A DNA stretch of 64,000 nucleotides from Hysterangium stoloniferum (lineage: Eukaryota; Basidiomycota; Agaricomycetes; Hysterangiales; Hysterangiaceae): assembly GCA_015178975.1 (NCBI GenBank), contig WHVD01000027.1:620001-684000 (forward strand). The letters are read 5' to 3'. Positions 9,640 to 22,650 of this stretch are shown in pieces. Below the pieces are notes generated by a model. That model was not told the origin of the DNA. It searched no databases and saw only the letters and a list, made by a program, of their open reading frames with translations. The position numbers and the translations under genes were made by a program. The stretch's first letter is position 1, and each line of letters begins with the position of its first letter.

Positions 9640-12600
9640 ATGTCACCGTTTGGAACACCAGGCTATGGCTCCTCGCAAGGTAGCCCCCATGCAAGTGGGT
9701 CAATCACTGGTAGTAGCAGAATCCGGTCGCCACGCTTTGGCGCGACGCAACGCGTTTTGGGAGGGAGTCTATCTCCAGGCAGAGGTATGGAAGTGGACTC
9801 TGGACGATTTTCAGTGGAAAGAGGGAAACAGTCCGAAGAAGCCCGCGTTTTTGCAGTCTCCGATACTCTTTCCATTCGACTTGCGTCCTCCCTCCCTGTA
9901 GAGGCTCAGCAGGCTATCCATGCGTCCGGCAAGCTAGTTCATCTTCGTGTGAACTACTGTTTTTTTAACGTTTAAATTAGATCCGTCAAGAGACATATTT
10001 ACAGGCTCAATCCATGTTTTCCATGGTCCCGTTAGCTACGGTGTAATCGTCTCAGTTCAAACATGTTTCGTTTGGAAAATCGATTTTGTGAGTCCTCAGT
10101 ATATACACCGAACTTTTAGAAGTTGACAGAAGACAGCAATCTGCCTTCCACTCCCCCACGTGCTATATTTTTCCGGTGCCGCCCCCAGATCTCTCAAGCA
10201 CATATATGACTGTGCCGTTTGCCTCATTGGTATCCTTTGGATCGTCTAGGGAGCCGGGGCTCATAATGGTTTCTGATTCTGGCGAAATTCGCTTCTGGGA
10301 TAGCATAGGTATTGGTCTTGCAGGGGCGGAGAGGTTCAGTACAACTAGAGTGGATCTGGCTGTCGACGAGATGGTCTGTGGTCTGGAGCGTATCGATGTA
10401 AGTGCTATTGTCTCAGTGAGTTCATGTGCAAATTTATTAGCTATCCTCAGGCCATGGTATTTGTTGCAAGAACGAAGACAAGACTTCATCGTTTAACGGT
10501 CACTGCTCGTCCCGGCACAGGCAGATTTGTGGTCGTCTCCGCACCATTCATTGATGCTGAGAGCCGGGGCTCTTCTTGGATAGACCCCTTCCGCATTCTT
10601 CAAAAAAGAAGCAATCCTCGAGATAGCGGCGACATCGTGACAGTGGTTTCTTCTTACGACAGTCAAGCGATTGTTAAGGCGAAAGATGGCGCAGTTCGCA
10701 GCCATGAAGAAAGATCCATTTGGGTTCTAACCAATAGAAATCTGATGCAATGGAGGGTTGGAATAGCGGGCGGTGAACAGGTTCTGTTCGCATGATCGGT
10801 TCGGGTGTATATCGAGCTGATTGTTTCTTATTCCAGTGCACGCACAACTTTGAAGTACGAAGCATTATAGCGGATGCTATTGTGAATGGCGTTGAAAATG
10901 ACAAGAATTTACTTGATATCGAACTACTTGACGTATCAGTAGATAAGTATGCCATTTTCAATTTTGGAACCTCTTCGGCGTTTTGAAATTGAGTACTAGT
11001 GCTCAGGACCCGACTATTCTCATATCGCATGCGCCCCTCGCCAGCCGGTCATCGCTACCTAATTTTATTACAGCTCCTCTTCGAGTCTACGCGCTTGTAC
11101 GTTTCAGCCTAAGCCCGGAATTAGGAACCTTGAAAATTAAAAAGGAAATTGAAATTCTCCCATACGAATTAGTAGGTTTGTTACATTAGATCAGTATCAG
11201 AAACCTATATATTGTGCTGCAGGCAGCCGATCCTCGACGCGCATTAGCACCGCGGTTCAAGGTTCTGCAGAATTCCCTCTCGGACAATGTCCTCGAGCTT
11301 ACTTTCTCTCAATTTTCGGATGCATTTGCTTTCAGCTCGCTTGGTATGTTATATGATTAGGTCGTGGTACCCCGCTCATGTCTGGATAGAACCGCCATAT
11401 CAAGAGCAGCTACATCTAAAAAATGCTGACGATATGATATTTGGATTTAATGTTGTTAACGGTATCGACGGTCGCGATGTCCTGCTGCTTACTACTGGGA
11501 TGGTTCTGGCTGCCCGGCCACATGTGGGTAACATATTCCAAATGAAGGACGATGTCATGTAAGCGTTTCTGTCAAGTTTGAATAACTGATTTGACTTTCT
11601 CGGTAGTATCGGAAAAGCCAAGGTCCTCAAATCTACCATTCGTCAAGCTATGAAATATGGCATAAAACCTGAAGTTCGTCGTACTTATTGACTTTCTGGA
11701 GCTTTGGTGTTGAATAACTCATTTCCAGAACCCCCTGAGATTCCAGCTGCCTGGCATGGCAGACGGCGAGAGCCTGAAGACAGCAGCTGAGCAAATGAGT
11801 CATGCATTCCTTACTTCTGGTGAGCTTGTATGCTATGCTATAGTTATTGTCAACAGTGCTCATGCATCTTCTCGAATCTAGATCCAGATGTAGTGACGAC
11901 GAGCCTAAGCATGGGTTCACAATTAGCTAGCCGGGAGAGTTCTCTCAAGGCGTTGGTCACCTTTATTGGCGAAAGTGGAGGGCTTATGAAGGTCAGGATG
12001 AAAAATGCTGATGACATCCCTTCAAATGCTAATAGTCTTCCTCAGCTTTCTTCGACAACACGAGAACATTTACTTGCCGACGCTGAGAAGCTTGCCGCTG
12101 CTCGTGGCATTTGGGCCCGTGAGAATGAGCAATCCCAGTGAGCATGTTGTAAAAGATCGTTCCCTGTTAATTGTCTGACTCTCCTTAGGCGATCTGGTTC
12201 GCTGAACCTACTCACTTCAACTGTGGAAGCATATTTGAAGAGTACGGGCAACCCTGGCCAAGGGGCCGAGGCATTGCGGTCTTTTTTTAGTTCACATGTA
12301 AGCTCACTGCTGCTATTTGAACGTATGATTCTCATATACATTGATAGATACCGCATATCACCGCTCTGGTTCCACTGATCGTGGGTCAAGTGCAACCGGA
12401 GAAGACACCTGTGACCTCCCAACAAATAAATTTAAAGCTCCTGCTGCAAGCTAATGAGCTCATAGAAGCTTTATTTAGTAATGCTTTCACTTACCGGTCC
12501 AACAATCGTGCTACGTATCAACTCACTCAGCCACACGTTCAGCCTTGGACCAGCGATTCTAGTCTTATCCAGGAACTACGTTACCTATTTGAAGTAACTG

Positions 12601-14378
12601 CTGTGGCGAGAACACAAACCCATGCGACCTCAAGCAGTGACGGCGACAACTTTGGGGCTCCAAGTATCAGAGAGGAACTTACGCGGCAGTTGCGCGAGCT
12701 GGCTAGTTCTCTTTTCAAGGCCTACTCTGATCGATTAGAGTTCCTCGAGAGGTACCACATTGGCATCATAATCGAAGTGCTTGATATTGATGTATACTAG
12801 CCGCCCCCTAGAAGGCGGTACAAACCACAGAGAACGAAATAGAGTCGAGGAAGAGTTTCAATCGTTGCGACCTATGATACTAGATAACCTGGGTAACTAT
12901 CATGTTTCAGATATAGTAGTCTTGTCGCTGAACGCTTCTCAGTTCGCTCAAATAACATACAATACGCATTCAGGCTCGCAGAGACTTATCGTGACTTCGA
13001 TGCTCTTAGTGACTTATCTTACCATGCGTTCGCAGATAAGTTAGTCCCGACATCAGATCGCATCCGTAATTATATCCACCGATTTCGAGGAGATTTCACA
13101 TCACAATTATACAAGTGGTATATCGAACAGGGTGAGTACTCTATATCCAGCGAGCCTCCCTGTATGTACTTACTAGCGACGGAAGGCAAGCTGAAGTTAC
13201 TATTTGATCAGGAAGTTGAATATGCTGAATACATCGACATGTTCTTTTCCCAAAATCCAAGTCTTCGTGTTGCATGGATACATAACATTCAAAAGAAAGA
13301 CTATCAGCATGCCGCCTCTGCCCTGTTGAAAGAGGCCGAGTCAGAAACTGATCGCGAGGCCAAACATGTACGAGGGTTGCTTTGTTCGGGATGTATATGC
13401 ATATTAATACAATTCATATAGCTTATGTTGAGTATAGGCAAACTGGCAACCATGGCTGAAGGCCCTGCCGCCACACCACAGGACAAGGTGCAAGGCAAGT
13501 CGACGCTTGATTCGGTAACAATGTTGTACTGACCCTTGTTAGCTTTCAATACCTCGCTCGATTTCATAGCCATCCACAACATCCTCCTCGATCAATTCAA
13601 TGATGGGGTCGAAAATCCTGCAACCTTTGCCGTGGAGTCCCGGGTGCAATCTATTACGTCTGCTCGATGCACAGTGCCGTCTGATAGGCCAGCGTTGCAA
13701 GATGTGAGAATTTAAAAAAAAAAAGCCGAATGGGCAATTATTTTAACACTGACATTTGTATAGCTCTTCCAGCGTAACGTAAGGAAACTTCTACATGGCG
13801 ATGCGTTGGGAGAAGAAGATGCAGTGGACATCTTGAGTATGAAAGATAACACAAAACATTCCTGTGACTTCATTGATGCGCTCAATATCCTACTAAACTC
13901 ACCGGTACGCTTGTCAATGGTCTGATTTTTAAATGTCTGACGTGTGTCAAGTATCTATCTGACGGCCGCAAAAAAGAGGCTCTTCGAAATGTTTGGCGAA
14001 GGATATTTCTCCATGATGAGTATGGCACACCATCTATCCTTTACCCTTCCCCTAACTTTGTATTTCAGTTGGAAAGACATTCACGATGCAGCGATTAAGA
14101 CCGACTATGAGTTGATGGCAAAACTACGCAAAACACAACTATATCAAGTTCTCAGCTCGCCAGGTCTGTCTCGCAACAGCCTGATACCTCCTTCAGAGGC
14201 GACTGAAGCACCCAATGGGGAAGAGATTCGACTACGGTGGCCAGGTATGGCTTCAAACCAGATACAGGAGCTCGTTCGTGATTATGAACGGGAGTGTCAA
14301 GTGTTGTTGGATGATGGACCTTCTGACACAGACTTCACACATGTCCGGAATATGGCTGAAGAGGATATTAGCCGTTAA
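9640..14378 (+). CDS. NUP133: Nucleoporin NUP133 (Nup84/Y-complex subunit)
   Basis: This is a structural subunit of the Y-complex that coats the nuclear pore membrane. A disordered Ser/Gly-rich N-terminus (MSPFGTPGYGSSQGSPHA) precedes a beta-propeller region (SYGVIVSVQTCFVWKID, GLIMVSDSGEIRFWDS, ERSIWVLTNRNLMQWRV) and then a long alpha-helical stack. The helical C-terminus (FAVESRVQSITSARC, LFQRNVRKLLHGDALGEEDA, NVWRRIFLHDDW, ELVRDYERECQVLLDD) is characteristic of the Nup133/Nup155 C-terminal domain. The gene has more than a dozen short introns and a product of roughly 1,200-1,300 residues, in line with the family. The first intron (9929-9980) appears to use a GC donor. The stop (14376-14378) lies 2 bp from the stop of convergent COA8. 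Nup155 is the main alternative, but the C-terminal helical block fits Nup133 better. Internal exon edges are only partly resolved. Confidence 0.82.
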
Positions 14379-14380
14379 AT

Positions 14381-14934
14381 TTAGGGCAGTTGCCCAACAA
14401 GCATGTTTGTAATTAGAGTCTTCCAGGCATTTAACTGACGTCGTAACGCGAGTTTCATTACGAGGCGATTGCGCCGGTTCCATTCCGTTGTATAGCGTGC
14501 TTGCTGGTGACTTTCCTGAGCCACCCACTGTGAATAGTACTGAGATAGGGCGATTTCTTTTGTCTGCACCGATTTATCACCGCTAGCCTCCCACTGCTCT
14601 AGGACGCGGTTTTTGCCTCGCATAAATCGAGAGTTGCTCTATCCTGTAACTTGAGCGAAGTCCAAACGCTCCTGCAGTAGCCCATAACCCTTACCTCGAA
14701 CCAAAACGCATGGTTGAACGAGGAAAGGCGTTCTTGTTCCATGCGTAGTTGTAAATCATCATGTGTCTGTCCGCCAGAGTTTCCGCCAAACTCAGTTAAT
14801 GAATACGGATGGGCTTGCCCATATGTTGTGGTTGTACGGTTTTCGAAGACAACGGGTCGAATGTTGGAAACAGGATGGGGTGGTCCCACCAAAACCCGAG
14901 GTTGTACTCTGGACAGCTTTCTGAAGATGTTCAT
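14381..14934 (-). CDS. COA8: Cytochrome c oxidase assembly factor COA8 (APOPT1 family, DUF2315)
   Basis: This is a small mitochondrial factor that protects or promotes complex IV assembly in animals and is conserved in fungi. It begins with a short basic presequence-like stretch (MNIFRKLSRVQPRVL) directly followed by the family signature VGPPHPVSNIRPVVF. After a polar linker come FNHAFW and, in exon 2, LSQYYSQWVAQESHQQ, YTTEWNRRNRLVMKLALRRQ. These match the animal blocks for a short-chain FW motif and a basic W-Y-K-RN helix. One intron separates the exons (donor gtaagggt, acceptor most likely ...ggatag). Length is about 165 residues, typical for the family. The stop at 14381-14383 is 2 bp from the NUP133 stop, so the two mRNAs must overlap in their 3' untranslated regions. 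Confidence 0.8.
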
Positions 14935-15084
14935 TGATCAAGCTTGAGAAAGGACAATAGGCGCCTGTGTTCTAGTTTTCATGGTCTAACGAGTTGATCA
15001 TAAAAATGGTTATTTCTAAAAATTTTAACGGGAGGTATGCTACAGTTTAAGTATTCGTACTTCACAACGAGTCCGTATCCACAC

Positions 15085-16017
15085 TCAGTGAGACCCTGCA
15101 TGCTGTTTTTTACTCGAGGGACTGAACAAACCTCCCGCCATCCAAGACCCGCCCAGTATAAACAGAAGGACCCAGACGCCCCTAGCTTCATCGGCATTTA
15201 GTGGCCGCGACTGGGATTGTTGTCTTTGCTGCCGCGCAGGTTTATCCTCTGTGAATGACAGGATCGCATCACGGGCGTTGGTGAATGGAACTGCAGCATT
15301 GAAGAAGGTAGCAGGGAGTCCCAAGTCTTCAGTGACATCTACCCATACCCCACCCTTCCTAACGACTGGTGCATCGGGTACCATATGACTTTCACTGCTC
15401 TCACCCTGATCCGATGACCCATATGTGGGTCCTTCGGCATGCTGGGACGAAGTGCCACCTACTACCAGGACTTGACGCATTGGAGCCTCTTTATCGGCGT
15501 CGTATCGTATGGCGTCTGCACCTCTAGCACGAGAAGAATCCCAGAAGTCAGGAAGGAATGGCTAGAAATTAAAACAATTAGATGAAGATACGATTGGTAG
15601 ATAGACGACTTACTATATGTGGACCTGGCAACTTTGATTCCACTGAAAGATCTGGGAGCTTAATGTCCAGAGTCATCTTGGCGCCTGCGGGCGTAGTTGG
15701 GAGAACCTTAGTAGGAGGCATGGTCGAGGAATCACGTTTCCTGACAGCAGTGGCATCGACATGGCTGTTGTCAACGTGTTTTAGTCGGTCAATTAAAGCT
15801 GATTTGCTACTGGACCTGTACAAGGAGCTGGTTTGCTTTTTGCAACGCGAATAACAGCAAATTGAACGCACGATGAAAGCCCACGCGTCCTCGCCTCATT
15901 CCTAAGTTGAGGATGTGACAGTTGGTCGAGAAGACTTGTGGCAAAGTGTCTCGAGTTTACTGGGGAGAGATATCTGAAAGACACGCGAAGAACTGACGGT
16001 GACAGTGAACGAATCAT
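15085..16017 (-). CDS. Unknown mitochondrial protein with one C-terminal membrane segment
   Basis: I do not recognise this family. The N-terminus MIRSLSPSVLRVSFRYLSPV is rich in Arg, Ser and Leu and lacks acidic residues, a good mitochondrial presequence. Splicing with a gtgcgttc donor yields a serine run and then SALIDRLKHVDNSHVDATA. A second intron with donor gtaagtcg (about 15560-15613) leads to PFLPDFWDSSRARGADAIRY. The rest is a hydrophilic middle, a short globular-looking block (GGVWVDVTEDLGLPATFFNA) and a single hydrophobic helix near the end (GVWVLLFILGGSWMAGGLF) before a short tail. This topology would suit an inner-membrane protein with one span. The neighbouring COA8 on the same strand is also mitochondrial, 150 bp downstream. 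Length is about 270 residues in three exons. Confidence 0.65.
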
Positions 16018-16413
16018 GTATTATTGCGTCACGTGCACGACGAGAAAGGCGAGGATGCTTGCCTCGAGGCCGCCACCTGGCTAAAGTTCATCTTTCCCAT
16101 CACCTGTTTCTCATCGCCTCTTCATCTTGACCCTTTCTTCTTCTTTCTGGCAACAGTAGGCACAATACAGCCCGTATTCTGCCCCGATCCTCCTTGGTCC
16201 CTCCCGCTTACATTCAGAAGTGAGCTTCAGGCCGAGAGGCTAGCCTCATGTTTAGGCGTAACAAAGGAGCTAATCAAATCAGAAAAAAAGAAAGATGACT
16301 CCTGTTTTCCCTAACTAAAGAGTGTTCTATTCAATCCCTATCTCTTTCTTTTCTTCAGATGCTCGTGTCCCCTGCGTACGCTTTCCGTCTTCTTTGTCCG
16401 TTGTCGTCCTCTC
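16018..16413. other. Intergenic region, divergent promoters
   Basis: This 396-bp stretch lies between two divergent genes of unknown function. It is pyrimidine-rich on the plus strand (near 16100-16200 and 16330-16400), as fungal core promoters often are. I see no gene or repeat in it. Confidence 0.4.
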
Positions 16414-18120
16414 ATGTCGGTCGTCAACAGGTCTACGAATGCGACTCTACCATCGCTCTGGGGCAAACTTAAGAAAGGTAGCAAGAACGAAAATAACGCG
16501 CTCATGGCCCGAACCCGAACGCTCACCCTCGCCCATGGCGATATGGAAACCTTGAAGATTCTGCCTCCGAGCTATAATGTATGTCTGATGACTTTGATCT
16601 GAAAATTCCTTTATAGCTATCGCTATTGTTGTCAGGACCTTGAAACTTTGGCAAGGAATTGGGCGAAACCTCCACCAAACGCCCCATTTGCTTTGCGAGT
16701 GCCCGTGCAGTACGCTTCTGTCCAAGCCTCCGTGTGCCTTCCTGTCCGCTATTCGATGTTTGGTGTCTGATTGTTTCCTTTAGCGATTTATTCATGGAGA
16801 GTATATTTATGCATGTCCTTTGTTACGTTTCTTGAAATCTGGGAGCTGACAATTTCGAGCAGCTCCACGATGAGGAATCGTACCAGATCGCTACTATGGG
16901 CGTGCATGGTCTGTATGTTGAGGTTGTCTCTGATACGCCCCCTCCTGTAGAACCCCCGCCACCGCCGTAGGTTCATGGTTATCATTCTGGTGTTGCACTG
17001 ACGTCTTTCACAGACCGCCACCAGTCTTGGAAATGCCCGCGACATTCAACCTTGAACTTGGTCCCGGCCAAGTCGTAGCTATTGATACAATCTGTGAGTC
17101 CGATGAATTAGACATGTCACGGACCGAAGATGGTATAGTAGTTGGGGGAATGTTCATGGGCAAGCTGGATATTGTTCATGACCACGATGCCAAGATCCAT
17201 AAAATGGAGTTCACTGGTACGCGGCTCAAAGAAGAAGAATACTCTCCCGATTTCTTTTTCGATGCACGAACCATGGGAAAACTTACTATTGCGGCAAAGC
17301 CCTCTGTCGCTAAGTGCAATCTCAGCATATTGTCACCCCAACAACAATATTGTGATGTCACGCTTGCCTTTTCTCCTCTGTGGAGGCTAGGACATACCTG
17401 GCCGCCAGCCGAGAATCTGGCTCATGATAAAGCCAAGTTTTTCTTACGAGTCAACCCTGGTGGCGCTATGGAACATTTCGAGTCAGAAACCGTTGTGACC
17501 TCGCTCTACTACGAGGCAATGTGCGTGTTATTTTCTGGATAACCATTTTCCTACTTATCTCCTTGCTCAAAGTCCCGAGGCTTCTGCTATTGACCCTCTT
17601 ACCATGATTGGGCCACATAATAGCTTTGCGATGCCTACATCGCAATTTATTCCTCACATTAGCAAAGTTCTGGAAGATCTTGGATTCTCTGTCCCTGCTC
17701 GAACGGCATTCATTACGTGAGTAATGATGATCCATGCATCTAAAAATGTTTTCTTAATCTTTACCGTCATACTAGCAACCAACTCCCGAATTTTGTTGCC
17801 TACAAGAACATTGCCTATCGATTCATGTCCCCGAATCGACTCGCTGCAGCAATTGACCTGTCCGTCACTTGCTCACCCTGCGTTTGGACTCGCATTTTCC
17901 TATTGTAAGTTGCAGGATGTATCTTTCTCGTCTTTATTGTACATTTACATTCTAAATTAGATATCGTGGAGTCTCAGATGATGAGCTTTCTGCCTTCGCA
18001 GGCTCAGGGGATAAAGATTTGCGCGAGGGCCACTGGCGAGGGATAATTGGTTGGAATGACCAATCCACCCACAAGGACCAATTCCGGGTCCTGGAAACAT
18101 CAGTTCTTGAGCTCAATTAA
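16414..18120 (+). CDS. Conserved-looking hypothetical protein
   Basis: I do not recognise this protein. It begins MSVVNRSTNATLPSLWGKLK and continues through several short introns to a stop at 18118-18120. The largest exon (about 17010-17520) encodes a beta-rich segment: LELGPGQVVAIDTICESDEL, GIVVGGMFMGKLDIVHDHDA, EYSPDFFFDARTMGKLTIAA and CDVTLAFSPLWRLGH. Later exons carry MIGPHNSFAMPTSQFIPHIS and GVSDDELSAFAGSGDKDLRE. A proline run (PPPVEPPPPPP) lies near 16940-16965. There are no membrane segments, signal peptide or obvious catalytic motif. Regular spacing of hydrophobic strands suggests a folded beta domain, and intron phases keep one frame open throughout, so it looks like a real gene of about 450 residues. 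It may be a basidiomycete-specific family. Confidence 0.6.
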
Positions 18121-18336
18121 GCAGTTCTTTTTTCTGTTTTGTTCATTTTCTTTCCTCGCCAGGCGTGTGGACTACTTTTTCTTTTGGAAATCCTTGTTTC
18201 TTTATGTTGCATTTTGCTATCCGACACGTCTTCATAGCTTCTATAATATGTTACATACTCCATCAGGCTAGAACTCTGTATTTCCGAAAATTTCTCCTGG
18301 ATGATAATTGGAAGGCTTTGTAGCTGTCTAAACGAG

Positions 18337-18388
18337 ACGCGTGTGGTTAATTGTGAGAATTATTTATCTGTCACGCGACTGGACGCGT
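18337..18388. promoter_or_regulatory. ACGCGT (MCB) boxes upstream of CMR1
   Basis: Two exact ACGCGT hexamers (18337-18342 and 18383-18388) and one core ACGCG (18373-18377) lie within 83 bp of the CMR1 start codon. This is the MBF-type G1/S box. CMR1 homologues act in DNA-damage and replication-stress responses, so S-phase control is plausible. No binding is shown. Confidence 0.6.
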
Positions 18389-18418
18389 CTTCCAGTGTGT
18401 ACTTGTTTTTCAACAACC

Positions 18419-20717
18419 ATGTCGGGACACATGGACTTGTAAGGCATTCGCTCATAATTGACATGATATTATTATATTAATATCATTTAACAGTGCAAAA
18501 CTCCGGGAAGAAAACATCGCAAAAAACCGCGCACTCTTGGAGCAGCTCGAACTTAAAGAGGCTGTTGCAGGACTTGGATTCTCATCGTCAAAGCCCAAAC
18601 CTGACGCAGCAGCCAAACCTGTACAGTCCTCGTTTTCAAAGAAGCGGAAGGCTTCAGAGGTGGTGGTTCCAAGACGCCAGTCCTCGCGTTTAACCAGGGT
18701 GGCCAAGGCCAGTGAAACGCCAGAGGAGAGGCTAAAACGCGAGGTACGTGACCTTTGTTCATAATATATTGTATCATATCTCTCACATTATAATGTCAGC
18801 GCGAAGAAGAGACACGACGCGTCCAAGAGGAGACGGAACGTCTGGCGCGTGAGGAACGAGAACGAGAGAGCAAACGTCCGCGGCACCAAGACCTAGACCT
18901 CTTGACTATGGGCGATGAGATGGCACCTTCAGACATACATTCGCTGAACGCCACAATTTCCGCATGCGCGCGTACTTCGCAGGCGAAGAATGAGAATAAC
19001 TCGCCAACGCAAAATAGGGACGAGTCTGAGTTAAACGAACTGAAAAAGCAGTATGGAAAGGTTAAGATTGTGAGCCGAGCAAAGGTCACTCAAGACCGTG
19101 TTTATTGTTCGCTGTACCATCCGGAGAAAGTATGTTTATTCTTCTTTCATTTTTACCTCTTTTTTTTTTTAACTTCAATTCATGAAGACCAAGGATCTTA
19201 TCTTCTTTGGAGGTTTGAATTATGATAGGTCGATGGTTGCCTTGATTTAAAAGTGTTATAGATAAACATGGTCAACTGGGCATTTGGGATGCACTCGCGC
19301 CACAGGAAGAAGTTCTGGTTGGTCGACTTAATTTCTACATTGTAATGCTGTAGTCGAAAAGATTTTATTTTCTAGGGCGATGATGGAGATGCCTTGCCAG
19401 TCAGTGAAGAGGGAGGCAAAATATTCAGACTCCAACCTCATTGGCCGGCGACTTCGAAATCTTCAGTGTCATGTATTAAAATTGACCCATTGAATGCTCA
19501 TAACGTCTGCTGCCTCTTACCTCTTCCGAAGTTCAATTACTAAGCCATTTCTATTAGATTTATACGTCAGCCTATGACTGCACGATACGCAGTATTTCAT
19601 TCGAGTCTGGCCAGTCTCGGGAAATTTTTGCTCTAGACGATGTCCTCATATCGAGCATGGACATCCTTCCCGACGGTCATGAATTTTGGATCTCAGATGC
19701 ACAAGGAGGCCTGAGCCACGCTGATGTGCGCGAACCGAAGCATTGCTCTACAAGATACCAATTGGCGGATGCCAAAATTGGATGCGTCTCAGTCAACCCC
19801 ACTCATCCCGAAGCACTTCTCGTGAGCTCAAACAACCGATCATTAACGTATCAACCTCTACACTTCTTAAGAGTCTATCTGCTGACAACTTAGTTTTCTA
19901 GTTTATGGGATGCGAGGAAATTGACTGGGCTGCCGATGGTCACCTTACCTACACCTCCACCATCTTCGCCTGCTGGTCCGAAGGGTCCCCTCGTTGCAGA
20001 TGAAATGGTGGAGATTGATTCAGAAGCGTTTAATGCCTTTTTAGACTCAAAGCAGGGTAAGGGGACGTTGATGGCCGATTGGACTCATCAGAAGAGCGTT
20101 AGTTCTGCCTATTGGGATCCTTCGGGCAGCCGCATCGTCAGTACAAGTTACGATGACACGATCCGCCGTGAGTCTTTTTGCTCGACATAAGCTGGAAATT
20201 CACGCCACGTTTTAGTTTGGAATGTGGACTGGGGTAAACTGACGGTGGATAAGAAGGCCAAGTCCTTCAATCCATTCTCCCGACTCCGTCACAACTGCCA
20301 GACGGTATTTTTAGGGTTCTATACTACTCGATCTTCAATCTGATCCTTATCTTCTTCAGGGAAAATGGCTGACTATCCTGAAATCACAGTGGAACCAGAA
20401 TCCGGATGTCTTCCCGCATTTCACGGTTGGAAATATGAACCATTCATTAAACGTGATTAGTGGAACTGTAAGTCTCATTAGGTAAGTTGGGGATGAATAA
20501 TTCTAACCTGTACATTTGGTGTTAGGGTGAAGTGATTGCAGCCTTGTCCGATGCCTCCAAGTAAGCTCGGGACCCCGTTGAATAGTGCTCTGTGATGCTG
20601 ATACATCCCCTTCCGGGCAGGATTACAGCCGTTCAGGCAGTTACCTGCTCACATCCAGGGATAGTCGCTCGAGTTGCTTCTGGGAACGCCAGCGGACGAT
20701 GTACGCTTTGGGCGTGA
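18419..20717 (+). CDS. CMR1: WD40 DNA damage-binding protein CMR1/WDR76
   Basis: This WD-repeat protein associates with chromatin and with replication-stress and protein-quality-control foci. The first exon (MSGHMDF) is short and is joined to AKLREENIAKNRALLEQL, the characteristic N-terminal helix of the family. A charged stretch with coiled-coil tendency (about 18720-18900, repeated EERLKRE and EETERLAREERERES) precedes the propeller. Blades include DKHGQLGIWDA, VYTSAYDCTIRSISFESGQ, HEFWISDAQGGLSHADVR, LLVSSNNRSL...LWDARKL, GSRIVSTSYDDTIR-LWNVDW and the C-terminal FTVGNMNHSLNVISGTGEVI with the ending NASGRCTLWA. The stop is at 20715-20717. At least eight introns are present. The W-T-H-SV-S-A-W/Y-P arrangement and the GN...SL-V...G terminus are diagnostic of CMR1/WDR76. 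ACGCGT boxes lie just upstream. Confidence 0.88.
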
Positions 20718-21063
20718 TGCTAGTTGGGGAAATAAATCTCGTCTTGGCTGCTTTGGGGGGGTGCCTTTCGTATTGTAAATAAGCTTCGGGCCTGACTCGG
20801 GAACAAATACGTAATACCAGAGCTGAATATAATCCTTCCTATTCCTTCCTTTTCCCCTCGTTCCGGGTTACTTATAGCTACTAATCAAGTCTCTAATTCT
20901 GTCTCTTGTCTTTCGTTGTCTGTGCACCGATTGTCCATCGGCGTGTTGCGGTTCTCGTGGGACGTTAAGCGAACCCCAAGCAATTCCTATAAAAAAAGTC
21001 GTTCGATCTCTGTTCCCCGAAACATATAACCATTTTGCTCCAACTCCTCGCTCTCTAACATAC
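20718..21063. other. Intergenic region
   Basis: This 346-bp gap lies between tandem genes CMR1 and ADK2. It should hold the CMR1 terminator and the ADK2 promoter. I see no gene-like or repeated structure. Confidence 0.4.
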
Positions 21064-22403
<1,340 letters not shown>

Positions 22404-22650
22404 TTTCACGTATACTCTTTAGAAATTTTTTTTTCCCGTTTGTTCCTTCGAAATCTATATCATTGTACTTTTGTATACATGTTTACGCATTTGTAGAAAT
22501 GCCATGCTCAATCTGTGACTTGTCTAGACCCATGCCCCATGTTGCTCATGCGTCAAAGGTCCCAAGCCACCCTAATTAATCACCCATCGGCCGCAAAGCA
22601 TACCTGGATGAATATCCTTAGGACTGGTAAAGCTTTTGACAGCACCATAC

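Noticed and set aside
22404-22650. Possible tRNA genes in this and other intergenic gaps
   Set aside because: I looked for B-box-like GTTCGANNC with a matching A-box and acceptor stem in the gaps and found none; GTTC-type hits fall inside coding exons.
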